NCBI GenBank assembly: GCA_903822545.1
Contig: CAIJPN010000029.1
Location: forward strand, 31,175 to 95,174
DNA from: an uncultured Anaerolineae bacterium
GTDB lineage: Bacteria; Chloroflexota; Anaerolineae; Anaerolineales; Villigracilaceae
Reading direction: 5' to 3'
Length of the DNA stretch: 64,000 nucleotides
How positions within the stretch are numbered: position 1 is the first letter of the stretch; each line of letters opens with the position of its first letter. The notes under the pieces were generated by a model that saw only the letters and a program-made list of their open reading frames with translations, made no database searches and had not been told where the DNA came from. This document shows positions 17,944 to 26,192 of this stretch, one piece after another. A program made the position numbers and the translations under genes.

Positions 17944-18513
17944 ATGGACTTCCTACGTCGTATTTTCTTCGAAATCTGGTACTTCCGCAACCCGCCCTGG
18001 GACAGCGGCCAAACACCCCCGGAACTGCTGGCCCTGCTGCCTGGCCTCACACCTGCGCGCGCCATCGACCTGGGCTGCGGCACCGGCACCAACGTCATCA
18101 CCCTGGCTAAAATGGGCTGGCAGGCCACCGGCGTCGATTTTTCAGCCCGCGCCATCCAGCTTGCGCGCCAGAAAGCCCAAAAAGCGGCTGTGCAAGCCGA
18201 TTTTTTCGTTGGCGATGTTACTGATCTGCGTGTAACAGATAAGGTTTATGATTTCGCGCTGGATTTGGGTTGTTTCCACGGGCTGCCGCTGCGGCGCAGG
18301 GCTGATTATGTTAGGGAATTGAAGCGAATCCTACGCCCCGGCGGACTCTGGTTCCTCTACAGCTTCCTGCGCTCTGGGCTGGATGAATCTGCCCTGGGGC
18401 TGGCCGAGGCCGACCTGGGCTTGCTCCTGGCTGATTTTTCCATCGTCTCCCGCCAGGATGGTTTCGCCCGTGGTGAACGTCCCTCAGCCTATTTCACGTT
18501 CCAAAAAAAATAA
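17944..18513 (+). CDS. Class I SAM-dependent methyltransferase
   Basis: 189 residues from the ATG at 17944; a longer in-frame TTG start would run into the divergent promoter. The SAM-binding loop is IDLGCGTGTNVITLA (motif I), followed by GVDFSARAIQLARQ, an acidic GDVTD and the post-motif LKRILRPGG. The short length, and the WYF-x-NPPWDSG entry, resemble thiopurine/tellurite-resistance-type methyltransferases, but the substrate cannot be read. No clear ribosome site is seen. The gene downstream is on the same strand but 105 nt away. Confidence 0.8.
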   Translation: MDFLRRIFFEIWYFRNPPWDSGQTPPELLALLPGLTPARAIDLGCGTGTNVITLAKMGWQATGVDFSARAIQLARQKAQKAAVQADFFVGDVTDLRVTDKVYDFALDLGCFHGLPLRRRADYVRELKRILRPGGLWFLYSFLRSGLDESALGLAEADLGLLLADFSIVSRQDGFARGERPSAYFTFQKK

Positions 18514-18618
18514 AATGGGAAATGGTTATTCGTTTTTCATCACCCTTCAGGTGGGCGCAATGAATCCCTGCCCATCATTCCTGCTTTTCTCCCGGGGAGA
18601 GACGCGAGCTCCCTGACC

Positions 18619-19530
18619 ATGCGCATCCTTTTTCTCTTTCTAGACGGTGTTGGCCTGGGCGCAGACGACCCGCATACCAACCCCTTTGCCCGGGCTGCTA
18701 TGCCCAACCTGGCCAGTTTGCTGGCTGGCAGGCGGTTCGTGGCCACTTCTGCGCCCGCTGAAGCAACGCGCGCCACGCTAAAAGCGCTGGACGCCAACCT
18801 GGGCGTGGATGGACTGCCGCAATCAGCCACAGGGCAGGCGGTTTTATTGACAGGCATCAATGTTCCGGCGCAACTGGGTTACCACTATGGGCCAAAGCCC
18901 AACCCTGAAACCGCTGCATTTTTACAGGATGGTGGTATCTTTGGCAGGCTGGCGCGCGCCGGGAAGCGGGCCGCACTGGTCAATGCCTACCCGCCGGGTT
19001 ACTTTCACGGCGTCGAATCGGGCAGGCGGTTGTATTCGGCCATCCCTTTGGCGGTGACAAAGGCTGGCCTGCCGCTTTCCACCGCTGATGATTTGAAAAA
19101 TGGACAGGCCATTTCGGCGGATTTTACTGCCGAGGGCTGGCGCGAACGCCTGGGCGTGTCTGACATCCCGGCTTTTTCTCCGTATGAAGCCGGAATCCAC
19201 CTGGCCGGGCTGGCCCGGCGCCTTGACTTTTCTTTCTTCGAGTACTGGCTGACAGATTATGCTGGTCACGGGCAGGATATGCAAACGGCTGTTTCACTGC
19301 TCGAAAAGGTAGATGCAGTGTTGGGCGGCCTTTTCTCAGCCTGGGATTTTGAGCATGATCTGATCTTGCTTACATCTGACCATGGTAACCTTGAAGATTT
19401 ATCCACGCGACGGCATACGAGTAACCCGGTGCCGCTGCTGCTGGCCGGGCCAGGAAAGGCGCGCCGGGCTTTTGATGGTGTGCAGGATTTGTGCGGGGTT
19501 GCTCCGGTGATGGAGCAGCTGTTTTTGTAA
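18619..19530 (+). CDS. Alkaline phosphatase superfamily metalloenzyme (phosphomutase-like)
   Basis: 303 residues. The N-terminal FLFLDGVGLGADD carries the metal Asp typical of phosphopentomutase/iPGM-like enzymes. A Ser/Thr nucleophile is plausible in QSATGQAVLLTG. The C-terminal metal sites are TDYAGHGQDM and TSDHGNLEDLSTRRHT. This matches the alkaline phosphatase fold with two metal ions. It lacks the iPGM insert, so a stand-alone phosphatase or nucleotide pyrophosphatase is likely. No strong ribosome site is seen. The substrate is unknown. Confidence 0.75.
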   Translation: MRILFLFLDGVGLGADDPHTNPFARAAMPNLASLLAGRRFVATSAPAEATRATLKALDANLGVDGLPQSATGQAVLLTGINVPAQLGYHYGPKPNPETAAFLQDGGIFGRLARAGKRAALVNAYPPGYFHGVESGRRLYSAIPLAVTKAGLPLSTADDLKNGQAISADFTAEGWRERLGVSDIPAFSPYEAGIHLAGLARRLDFSFFEYWLTDYAGHGQDMQTAVSLLEKVDAVLGGLFSAWDFEHDLILLTSDHGNLEDLSTRRHTSNPVPLLLAGPGKARRAFDGVQDLCGVAPVMEQLFL

Positions 19531-19608
19531 CCCCCCGGGGGTTTTGGGGCCCGGGAACAGAATGGAGACCAAAATCTCCAGGTTTTGGATTGATGATAAG
19601 GAGATGGG

Positions 19609-20106
19609 ATGATGGGAAAAATGTTCGGGTTGTTTTTGCTGGTTGTTTTCCTGGTGGGCTGTGCCCCGTTAGCGGCAGAACCTACAGCTGCGCCCCAGGT
19701 CAGTTTGACGGCGACGCCGTTACAGGGCGGTGTGGGCGAGCTGGAAACTGCCCCGGCACCGGCAGCCACTTCGCGCGGCGATAAACTTATCGCCAGCGAT
19801 CCAGCTTCCATTAAATTTGGAGATGGTAAGCCTGCGCTGGTGGAATTTTTCCGCTTTACCTGATTGACCTGCCGCTCAATGGCGCCCATGGTGCATGGGC
19901 TGGAAGCGAAGTATGCCGGCAAGCTCGATTTTTATTTTATCGATGCGGATGATCCCAATACGGAACAGTTCCGGAGAACGTTTGGTTTTTTTGTGCAGCC
20001 GGAGTTTTACCTGTTGGATGGGCAGGGTAATGTGGTGAAGAAGTGGTTTGGGAATGTTTCGCAGGATGCGTTTGAGCAGGAGTTTGCCAGCCTGCTTGGC
20101 GAGTGA
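19609..20106 (+). CDS. Thioredoxin-like lipoprotein with in-frame UGA: candidate selenoprotein (UxxC)
   Basis: Two frames, 19609-19863 and 19864-20106, join in the same phase across one TGA at 19861-19863. Read through, the product has 165 residues. It starts with a lipoprotein signal (FGLFLLVVFLVGC), a Pro/Ala/Thr linker, then a thioredoxin fold: ALVEFFRFT, UGA, LTCRSMAP. The UGA falls exactly where thioredoxins have the first Cys of CxxC, and the second Cys (C88) is intact. The cis-Pro loop (FFVQPEFYLLDG) and terminal helix are present. A hairpin follows the TGA at SECIS distance. AAGGAG (19598-19603) precedes ATG codons at 19609 and 19612. It should act as an exported thiol/selenol oxidoreductase. 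The alternative is a fresh nonsense mutation or sequence error. The selenocysteine machinery is not in this window. Confidence 0.75.
19861..19900 (+). promoter_or_regulatory. UGA codon and SECIS-like hairpin
   Basis: TGA at 19861-19863. Downstream, GCCCATG (19884-19890), loop GTG, CATGGGC (19894-19900): a perfect 7-bp stem. The apical loop starts 28 nt after the TGA, and its first base is G. This fits the general bacterial SECIS pattern (short loop with an early G, roughly 16-37 nt from UGA). Confidence 0.6.
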
Positions 20107-20674
20107 TGCGTTGAGATTTTTGATTACCGAGTTTTTACAAAGATCTTGGCGCCTTGCCAGTAATTCCAAATTCAAAATTGAGTCGCAGGCAATAGGGCCA
20201 AAATCCTAACGCCAGGGCGCAGAGTCGCAAAGGTTTTTAGAAAATTTGGCCTGACCGTTGCTTTAATTGGTCTTTTTACCGGTTTGCGCGGATAAGGGGT
20301 TGTAAAAGTATTACTACGCAGATTGATTTTTTAACATTCGTAGACCCCCTCCCGGCCTCCCCCAAATCCCCTGGTTTTGGGGATTTGGGGGAGGAGAAAC
20401 CCATTTTTTTGCCAGGTTTCAGCGCCTTCCCCCAAATACGGACGCTCTTCAGTCCGTATTTGGGGGAAGGCGGGGGATGGGGGTCAAACGGGGTATCCGA
20501 AAATGCGGAGTTATTCTTTTACAGACACTAAGTCAAAAAACTTGGCATTTTTGCGACTTTGCGTTAAGTCCATTGGTTTCAAATTTGGAATAGCTGGCAC
20601 CTTGCTTTTATTTTTGGATTCCTGGTGTTTTTTGTAATGACTTTAAGAAAACACCGTCACTTTACCTGAAATGC
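20107..20674. other. Repeat-rich intergenic region
   Basis: About 570 nt without a supported gene. It holds fragments resembling a dispersed repeat (GCGCAGAGTCGCAAAGG near 20217; TTGCGACTTTGCGTTAAG near 20552) and the cloverleaf element at 20343-20485. The short open frame over the element has no ribosome site and is not called. Confidence 0.7.
20343..20485. repeat. Cloverleaf palindromic element
   Basis: Outer arms GACCCCC (20343-20349) and GGGGGTC (20479-20485) enclose two perfect hairpins: 16 bp (20356-20371 with 20379-20394) and 20 bp (20424-20443 with 20452-20471). The layout resembles the other G/C-rich elements in this window. Confidence 0.85.
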
Positions 20675-20702
20675 TTGACTTTTTGCGCTGGTGTTAGATA
20701 AT
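20675..20702 (+). promoter_or_regulatory. Promoter of the SAM hydrolase-ECF operon
   Basis: TTGACT (20675-20680), 16 nt, GATAAT (20697-20702), with translation starting at 20731 about 20 nt after the predicted transcript start. Confidence 0.55.
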
Positions 20703-20730
20703 TGAAACAGCTTGTGTGATGGAGTGTCTT

Positions 20731-21531
20731 ATGCCTGTGATTTCTTTGATGACCGATTTTGGGATTAAAGATGGAAATGTTGGTGTGATGAAGGGTGTTA
20801 TTTGGGGAATTGCGCCTAATATTCATATTTCTGATCTGAGTCACATGGTAGCTCCCCAAAATGTGCGCGAGGCGGCGTTGGTTTTGGTGCGTTCTGCGCC
20901 GTATTTCCCGGCCAACTCTATCCATATTGTGGTGGTTGACCCAGGTGTGGGCACGACGCGCAGGCCCATGGCGGCTAAAATTGGGATGCAGTATTACGTT
21001 GGGCCGGATAATGGCACCATTACGCTGTTGTTAGAGCGTGCCCGGCGGGATGGTTTGGGGGAGAAGTTTATTCACCTGAATAAGCATGAATACTGGCTTC
21101 CATCCATCTCGCATGTTTTTCATGGGCGCGATATTTTTGCCCCGGCGGCTGCTTACCTGGCGACTGGTGTGCCTCTCTCTGAATTAGGAGCGCCTTTCGA
21201 AGACCCGGTGCTGCTCGACATTCCCAAACCAGAGAGAACCGAGCGTGGCTGGCGGGGCGAGGTGATGCACATTGATCATTTTGGGAATGTTTCTTCCAAT
21301 ATTCGCACCGAAACGCTTGGCGATGCCTCCAGGCATAAAGATCACATGACGGTGCGTGTGGCGGGTCAGGATATCCATGGGCTGGTCAATACGTTTGGTG
21401 ACCGCCCGGTGGGTGAGTTGATTGCGCTGATGGGAAGTACCGGCAGCCTGATTGTTTCGGTGGTCAATGGCAGCGCTGCTGCGCGTTTTAACCTTAAAGT
21501 TGGTGATGCGCTTGAAGTAATCATTGAATAG
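20731..21531 (+). CDS. S-adenosyl-L-methionine hydrolase (adenosine-forming), DUF62 family
   Basis: 266 residues from the ATG at 20731 with GGAG upstream. The family splits SAM with hydroxide into adenosine and methionine and is related to the fluorinase. Family motifs visible are LMTDFGIKDGNVGVMKG, VVDPGVGT, VGPDNGT, HGRDIFAPAAAYL and HIDHFGNVSSN. It is the first gene of an operon with a full ECF transporter, 13 nt before EcfAA. The adenosine product could feed the adenosine-specific kinase and deaminase seen elsewhere in the window. The link to the transporter substrate is open. Confidence 0.88.
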   Translation: MPVISLMTDFGIKDGNVGVMKGVIWGIAPNIHISDLSHMVAPQNVREAALVLVRSAPYFPANSIHIVVVDPGVGTTRRPMAAKIGMQYYVGPDNGTITLLLERARRDGLGEKFIHLNKHEYWLPSISHVFHGRDIFAPAAAYLATGVPLSELGAPFEDPVLLDIPKPERTERGWRGEVMHIDHFGNVSSNIRTETLGDASRHKDHMTVRVAGQDIHGLVNTFGDRPVGELIALMGSTGSLIVSVVNGSAAARFNLKVGDALEVIIE

Positions 21532-21544
21532 ATAGTGAGTGTGG

Positions 21545-23188
21545 ATGATGGCAGACGCCCCTCTGGTTGTTGAAAACCTTTCTTTCCAATATCGCACCCG
21601 GCCTGAAGTTGCCATTAAAGATATTTCTTTTGAGTTGCATCAGGGTGAGATGCTGCTGATCGCTGGTTCCAGCGGCTGTGGCAAAACCACACTGGCCCGT
21701 TGTATTAATGGGTTGATTCCGCGCAGTTATCGGGGTAAGCGCGAGGGCAGTATTCGCCTGAATGGCAAAGAAATTGCCGATATGCCGCTGGCAGATGTGG
21801 CCCAGGTGGTTGGAACGTTGCTGCAAGACCCAGAACGGCAAATCGTGGCCAGTAATGTGTTTAGTGAAATCGCTTTTGGGCCTGAAAACCTGGGGCTGCC
21901 GCGCGATGAAATCATTCGCCGGATTGACCAGGTGTTGAAGCGTTTGAAAATTGAGTACTTGCGTGATCGGGAAACGTTTAATCTCTCGGGTGGGGAAAAA
22001 CAAAAGGTGGCGCTGGCCGGGCTGTTGGTGATGCAACCGTCCATTTTGCTGCTGGATGAGCCGCTGGCTTCGCTTGACCCGGCTTCGGCGCATGAAGCGT
22101 TGGAAATCTTCCGCGGGCTGGCAGATGAGGGCACCACCATCATCCTGATCGAACATCGTGTTGAAGATGCTATCTCAGCCCGCCCCGACCGCTTGATGTA
22201 CATGGAAGATGGACAGGTGCGTTATCTGGGCGGGATTGAGAAGCTGCCCCCCGAAATCGATCACCATAAAGTGAAATTACCGGCTTCGTGGGTTGTGGAA
22301 CGTATCCGCGCCTTGGGTGAGAGGATGGATTATGTTCCTCCAGCCAAGCTGAAAACGGACAGTGACCCGCTGGTGGTTTTTAATCACGTTAATTTTGGGT
22401 ATAACGAAGAGAAACAAGTTTTATACGATATCAATTTCCAGATCAATCGCGGTGATTTGATCGCTGTGTTGGGGCCAAATGGTGCCGGGAAATCTACGCT
22501 GGTAAAACATGCCATTGGGCTGCTTAAACCGACAGCCGGGCAGGTGCTTGTGGAAGGCAAAGACACACGTAAAATGAGCGTGGCGCAGGTCGCGCGCGTG
22601 TTGGGTTATGTCTTCCAAAGCCCTACGCACATGTTGTTTGCTCCAACTGTCAAAGAAGAGCTGGCATTCGGCCCGCAGAACCTGGAATTCCCCAAAGCTG
22701 CCATTGATAAATCGGTGAGGGAAAGCGTCGAAACGGTAAACCTGAACGGGTTGGAAGAATATCCACCGCTGGGGTTATCGTTTGGGCAGCAAAAACGCAC
22801 CACGATCGCGGCTGTGCTGGCAATGCAATCCAAAATAATGGTTTTGGATGAACCCACAGCCGGGCAGGATTATGCTAACTATACCCGTTTTATGGATGCA
22901 ATGTGCGGGGCGACTGAACGTAAAAAATCACTACTGGCTGAGAATTTCGCGGCCACGATGTTTATCACACACGATATTGACCTGGCTGTGACTTATGCCA
23001 ATCGCGTTCTCATCGTCAGCGCCGGGCGGCTGGTGGCAGATGGCCGCCCCGAGGATGTGCTCAAAGATTTTGATCTGCTCGAACGCTGCCGGGTGCGTCC
23101 CAGCTCGCTGCTGCGCTTGAACCTGGAGATGTTTTCCCAGACCGGCAGTTTTATGCCTGCTGAAAAACTGGCGCAGTATTTACCCTGA
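21545..23188 (+). CDS. ECF transporter fused ATPase (two ABC domains)
   Basis: 547 residues containing two complete nucleotide-binding domains. Domain 1 (1-270) has GSSGCGKTT, NLSGGEKQK and ILLLDEPLASLDP. Domain 2 (280-547) has GPNGAGKST, LSFGQQKR and MVLDEPTAG. ECF transporters usually have separate EcfA and EcfA' subunits; here they form one chain. The second signature is degenerate (LSFGQ). The start at 21545 is preceded by GTGAG; a second ATG follows at once. It couples to the S and T genes that follow. Confidence 0.9.
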   Translation: MMADAPLVVENLSFQYRTRPEVAIKDISFELHQGEMLLIAGSSGCGKTTLARCINGLIPRSYRGKREGSIRLNGKEIADMPLADVAQVVGTLLQDPERQIVASNVFSEIAFGPENLGLPRDEIIRRIDQVLKRLKIEYLRDRETFNLSGGEKQKVALAGLLVMQPSILLLDEPLASLDPASAHEALEIFRGLADEGTTIILIEHRVEDAISARPDRLMYMEDGQVRYLGGIEKLPPEIDHHKVKLPASWVVERIRALGERMDYVPPAKLKTDSDPLVVFNHVNFGYNEEKQVLYDINFQINRGDLIAVLGPNGAGKSTLVKHAIGLLKPTAGQVLVEGKDTRKMSVAQVARVLGYVFQSPTHMLFAPTVKEELAFGPQNLEFPKAAIDKSVRESVETVNLNGLEEYPPLGLSFGQQKRTTIAAVLAMQSKIMVLDEPTAGQDYANYTRFMDAMCGATERKKSLLAENFAATMFITHDIDLAVTYANRVLIVSAGRLVADGRPEDVLKDFDLLERCRVRPSSLLRLNLEMFSQTGSFMPAEKLAQYLP

Positions 23189-23283
23189 TTTGGCCTTTGC
23201 CCTGCAACCATTACGAGGAAGCAGGGTTTATTTCAAATGGGTCAGCCTGTTATCTCATCCATCGATGTAAAAGGAGACAAGTT

Positions 23284-23832
23284 ATGGAAAAGAAGAGTTT
23301 GTGGGAATTCGGTACACGCCAGGTTGTTTACGGTGCGATTGGCGCTGCGCTGTATGGCGCTTTTTCGCTGCTTACCAACCTTGTGCCGCTGCCTGCCGCC
23401 GGGAATATCACCTTCCGCCCGGCCGTTGCCATCCTGATCTTTTTCGGCGTTGCTTATGGCCCCTGGGTCGGCCTGTTGGCCGGTTTCATCGGCAACACCC
23501 TGGGCGATTCGCTCGCCGGTTGGGGTTTTTACTGGAACTGGAGCCTGGGCAATGGCATCATGGGCATGATCCCTGGCCTGGCCATGCTCATGATCCAGGA
23601 TTACAAAGATAAGATGGATATTGCCAAAGCCATCGGTTGGGGTGTAGCCGGCATTGCCGTAGGCATCCTATTCTCCTCGCTGACTGAAATGTTCGTTGGC
23701 GGCATCGATCTGAACACAGCCCTGGTTGGTTACTTTACCCCGGCTTTCATCGGCAACCTGGTGGTTACAGTCATCCTGTTGCCGATCCTGATGATCGCTT
23801 TCGCCGCTGTTAACGCACGTCGAGGCCGGTAA
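23284..23832 (+). CDS. ECF transporter S component, substrate unknown
   Basis: 182 residues, AAGGAG before the ATG, about six hydrophobic segments. The glycine-rich segments GAIGAALYGAFSLL and GPWVGLLAGFIGNTLGD are typical of ECF substrate-capture proteins. NxFxWxW-like aromatic residues (GFYWNWSLGNG) may line the ligand pocket. It does not show the BioY, ThiT or RibU hallmarks I know. Beside SAM hydrolase, a methionine-, purine- or vitamin-related ligand is plausible, but this is inference. Its stop overlaps the EcfT start (TAATG). Confidence 0.8.
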   Translation: MEKKSLWEFGTRQVVYGAIGAALYGAFSLLTNLVPLPAAGNITFRPAVAILIFFGVAYGPWVGLLAGFIGNTLGDSLAGWGFYWNWSLGNGIMGMIPGLAMLMIQDYKDKMDIAKAIGWGVAGIAVGILFSSLTEMFVGGIDLNTALVGYFTPAFIGNLVVTVILLPILMIAFAAVNARRGR

Positions 23833-24722
23833 TGCTCGTTTCATGGAAGTATCGGCCCCGTAATACCATCATCCAGAGGCTCGACCCACGCTCGCGGCTG
23901 ATCTTCCTGGCATGTGTAATTCTTGGTATTACCATCCCCAATATCTGGGATATCCGACTCATCTTTCCACTCTTCCTGATAACAGTGGGCCTCTACCTGC
24001 TGGCCCGGATTGAGTGGAAAGATGTCCGGCGGACCTGGTTGTTCATCTTCATCCTGATCTTCTTCATCGTAGGCCTGAACGGGCTGCTTTCTGGGCGCGG
24101 CGGGCCAACTTCAGTGATGCAAGATACCTCTGCGCCATTGTTTTCCATCCCGCTCTTCATTCCCGGAACAACATGGGGTTTTGTCCTGAAGATCACCATT
24201 GTGCGGGTCTTTTTTGCGATGACACAGATCATGCGCATGCTCTCAATGGCCATCCTGGCGATCCCCATTCCCTACACCATGGATCCGAACATCTACGGCA
24301 TCACCTTTCGACGCATGGGTGTGTCGGACAAAGTTTCATTCACCATGGATCTGGCCTTCCGATTCCTGCCGACCCTGGCGCGTGATTTGAGCATCACCAT
24401 CGATGCCCAGCGTGCCCGCGGATATGAGATGGACAGCCTGAAAGGCGGTATTGTGGCGCGGCTGCGCAGGCTGGCCCCATTAATTGTGCCGGTTACCATG
24501 CAGTCCACTGTTACCGGCGAAGAAGTTATCGACGCGATGGATTTGCGCGCCTTTGGCACTGCCCCGCGCACCTGGATCCGCGCCTTGAGCTTTGCGCCGC
24601 GCGATTATATTTTCATGGGGCTGGGTTTGGCCATCTTCATCACTTTCCTGGTGTTCAAGTTCGTTTTTGGCGTGGGTGAATTCTGGGTCCCGCCAGAAGC
24701 CCTCGCCTGGGCAAACGGATAA
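23832..24722 (+). CDS. ecfT: ECF transporter T component
   Basis: 296 residues. It starts with the RLDPRSRLI motif common to EcfT/CbiQ proteins, has five to six TM segments, and carries two coupling motifs: AQRARGYEM and AMDLRAFG (Ala-Arg-Gly type) that contact the ATPases. It overlaps the S gene by the TAATG junction, so it is translationally coupled. A terminator follows directly. Together with the fused ATPase it forms the energizing module. Confidence 0.88.
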   Translation: MLVSWKYRPRNTIIQRLDPRSRLIFLACVILGITIPNIWDIRLIFPLFLITVGLYLLARIEWKDVRRTWLFIFILIFFIVGLNGLLSGRGGPTSVMQDTSAPLFSIPLFIPGTTWGFVLKITIVRVFFAMTQIMRMLSMAILAIPIPYTMDPNIYGITFRRMGVSDKVSFTMDLAFRFLPTLARDLSITIDAQRARGYEMDSLKGGIVARLRRLAPLIVPVTMQSTVTGEEVIDAMDLRAFGTAPRTWIRALSFAPRDYIFMGLGLAIFITFLVFKFVFGVGEFWVPPEALAWANG

Positions 24723-24739
24723 GCATTGGGTGAATCCCA

Positions 24740-24779
24740 AAAGGTGCATGGCGCTTTTCGAGGTGCAATGCACCTTTTT
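24740..24779 (+). terminator. Terminator of the ECF operon
   Basis: AAAGGTGCAT (24740-24749) pairs with ATGCACCTTT (24768-24777), followed by further T residues. It lies 17 nt after the EcfT stop. Confidence 0.8.
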
Positions 24780-24894
24780 CTTTAGGGCATTTGCTCATCA
24801 AGGGCTAGCCGATTTTCGTTTTGAGGAGTGAGATAGGGTATCATAAGTCCAGGGTGATGACACAACTTTGACTATTACCCCAAGGAGTTTAGAC

Positions 24895-25557
24895 TTGAAT
24901 TACTGGATTTTCAAAATCAACCCTGAACGTTATCGGCTCGATGAACGCCTGATTGACCACAACCCGCAAATTACCTGCGCTGTAACCCGTTATGCTGAGC
25001 GCATTCGCAAAGGCGACACAGTTTTCCTTTGGAGAGCGAGCGTACAGCGCGGCATTTGCGCAGTCATGCTGGTTGAGCAGTGCCCCTACGAACCCACCGA
25101 GAAAGATTTGAACGATGGCTTTGAATTGCCACCCGGCAGCATCACACGCGGTGTGGATCATTGGGCCAGGTGCCGCCTTGTGCAGCGCTTCCCGCTGATT
25201 GAAGCCAGTGTGATCAAGAAAATAGAGGGGCTAGAGCTATTTTCTTTTTTTTCGGCATTCCAACAGGCGATTAATTACTCAATCACTCGTCCCGAAGGAT
25301 CAATTTTGCTGGAATTTATCGAGCGGCACAAAGACGAAATGCGCGAAACAGCCTCCAAACCCGCATCCGTGCCCAAAAAGACAGAAACGGCCCGCCCCCG
25401 CAAAGATAAACCTGCGCCCAAGCCTGCCGGCGGGCCAACAGATTTCGCACTGCTCAAATGCGAAGAGTGCGGCAGGTATGTTGTGAACACCGACACCGAA
25501 CGGCACGTTCGCGAAATCCATGCCGGCCAGGCCGTAACCTGGAAGAAGACAAAGTAA
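24895..25557 (+). CDS. EVE-domain protein with C-terminal zinc finger
   Basis: 220 residues from a TTG at 24895, chosen because AAGGAG lies 7 nt upstream. The N-terminal 150 residues match the EVE (PUA-like) fold: NYWIFKINPERYRLDE, KGDTVFLWRA and GICAVMLVE. EVE domains bind modified bases or nucleic acids and occur in restriction and RNA-modification contexts. A Lys/Pro-rich linker leads to a C2H2-like finger (CEECGRYVVNTDTERHVREIH). No nuclease motif is present. It is a single gene with no visible restriction partner. Confidence 0.75.
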   Translation: MNYWIFKINPERYRLDERLIDHNPQITCAVTRYAERIRKGDTVFLWRASVQRGICAVMLVEQCPYEPTEKDLNDGFELPPGSITRGVDHWARCRLVQRFPLIEASVIKKIEGLELFSFFSAFQQAINYSITRPEGSILLEFIERHKDEMRETASKPASVPKKTETARPRKDKPAPKPAGGPTDFALLKCEECGRYVVNTDTERHVREIHAGQAVTWKKTK

Positions 25558-25669
25558 CCTGGCTGCTTAATCAGCAACTGTTTGAGCGCACCCCAGCCAT
25601 TCGCACAAGCCTTCTCCCCATGGTGGCACCCAATTTCAGGATGTATTTGATAAGAATTCCCCCAATCGG

Positions 25670-25698
25670 TTGCAAACCGCCCTCAAGGTAGATATAAT
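25670..25698 (+). promoter_or_regulatory. Strong sigma70 promoter of the ferredoxin gene
   Basis: TTGCAA (25670-25675), 17 nt, TATAAT (25693-25698). The start codon is at 25741, with GGAGGAAACAACCT before it. Confidence 0.7.
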
Positions 25699-25740
25699 GA
25701 TTGTGTTCGTTCCCTAATTCTCACATGGAGGAAACAACCT

Positions 25741-26136
25741 ATGTCTCACATTATCACCAGCCTGTGTTTGCGCGACAGCGGATGCGTTGAAGTGTGTCCG
25801 GTAGAGTGCATCACCCCCGGCAAACCGGTCGAGCAGTGGCCCTGGTTTTACATCGACCCGGATACCTGCATCGACTGTGGCGCGTGCGTGCCCGAATGCC
25901 CGTATTCCGCCATCTTCCCCGAAGATGAAGTTCCGGCGAGTTACACCGCCAAGGGCGGGGAATTCATCAGCCGCGTTGGCCTTTCTGGCCACTACGAAGC
26001 CAAAGATCATCACGGCAAAGCAGTTGTCCTCGAAACCGCCAAGAAACTCAGCGCAGGCGAAACCGTCGATCTGACAGCCGACATCAAGCTGAACTACGAT
26101 TATTACAAAAAAGGCCCTGGCTACAACGCCAAGTAA
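25741..26136 (+). CDS. Ferredoxin with two iron-sulfur clusters
   Basis: 131 residues. The N-terminal cluster site is CLRDSGCVEVCPVECI (spaced Cys, with C-x3-CP) and the second is CIDCGACVPECP, a classic [4Fe-4S] CxxCxxCxxxCP. The unusual first spacing resembles the 7Fe/8Fe ferredoxins of aerobic and thermophilic bacteria. A C-terminal region of about 70 residues ends YDYYKKGPGYNAK. The gene has its own strong promoter and a very strong terminator, so it is probably highly expressed as a general electron carrier. Confidence 0.9.
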   Translation: MSHIITSLCLRDSGCVEVCPVECITPGKPVEQWPWFYIDPDTCIDCGACVPECPYSAIFPEDEVPASYTAKGGEFISRVGLSGHYEAKDHHGKAVVLETAKKLSAGETVDLTADIKLNYDYYKKGPGYNAK

Positions 26137-26149
26137 CCCCGAGAAACAA

Positions 26150-26192
26150 CCACTAAAAATCCCCCGCGAACCTTGCGGGGGATTTTTAGTGG
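26150..26192. terminator. Strong bidirectional terminator
   Basis: Eighteen-base arms at 26150-26167 and 26175-26192 are perfect complements, GC core with A/T flanks. It serves the ferredoxin gene and the convergent RodA-PBP gene, whose TAA stop (26188-26186) lies inside the stem. Confidence 0.92.

Noticed and set aside
19864..20106. Separate 80-codon gene starting with TTG after the TGA
   Set aside because: It would begin in the middle of a thioredoxin active site without a ribosome site. In-phase read-through of one gene explains both halves better.
20377..20637. 86-codon open frame in the intergenic region
   Set aside because: It overlaps the cloverleaf hairpins, lacks a ribosome site and shows no recognisable protein features.
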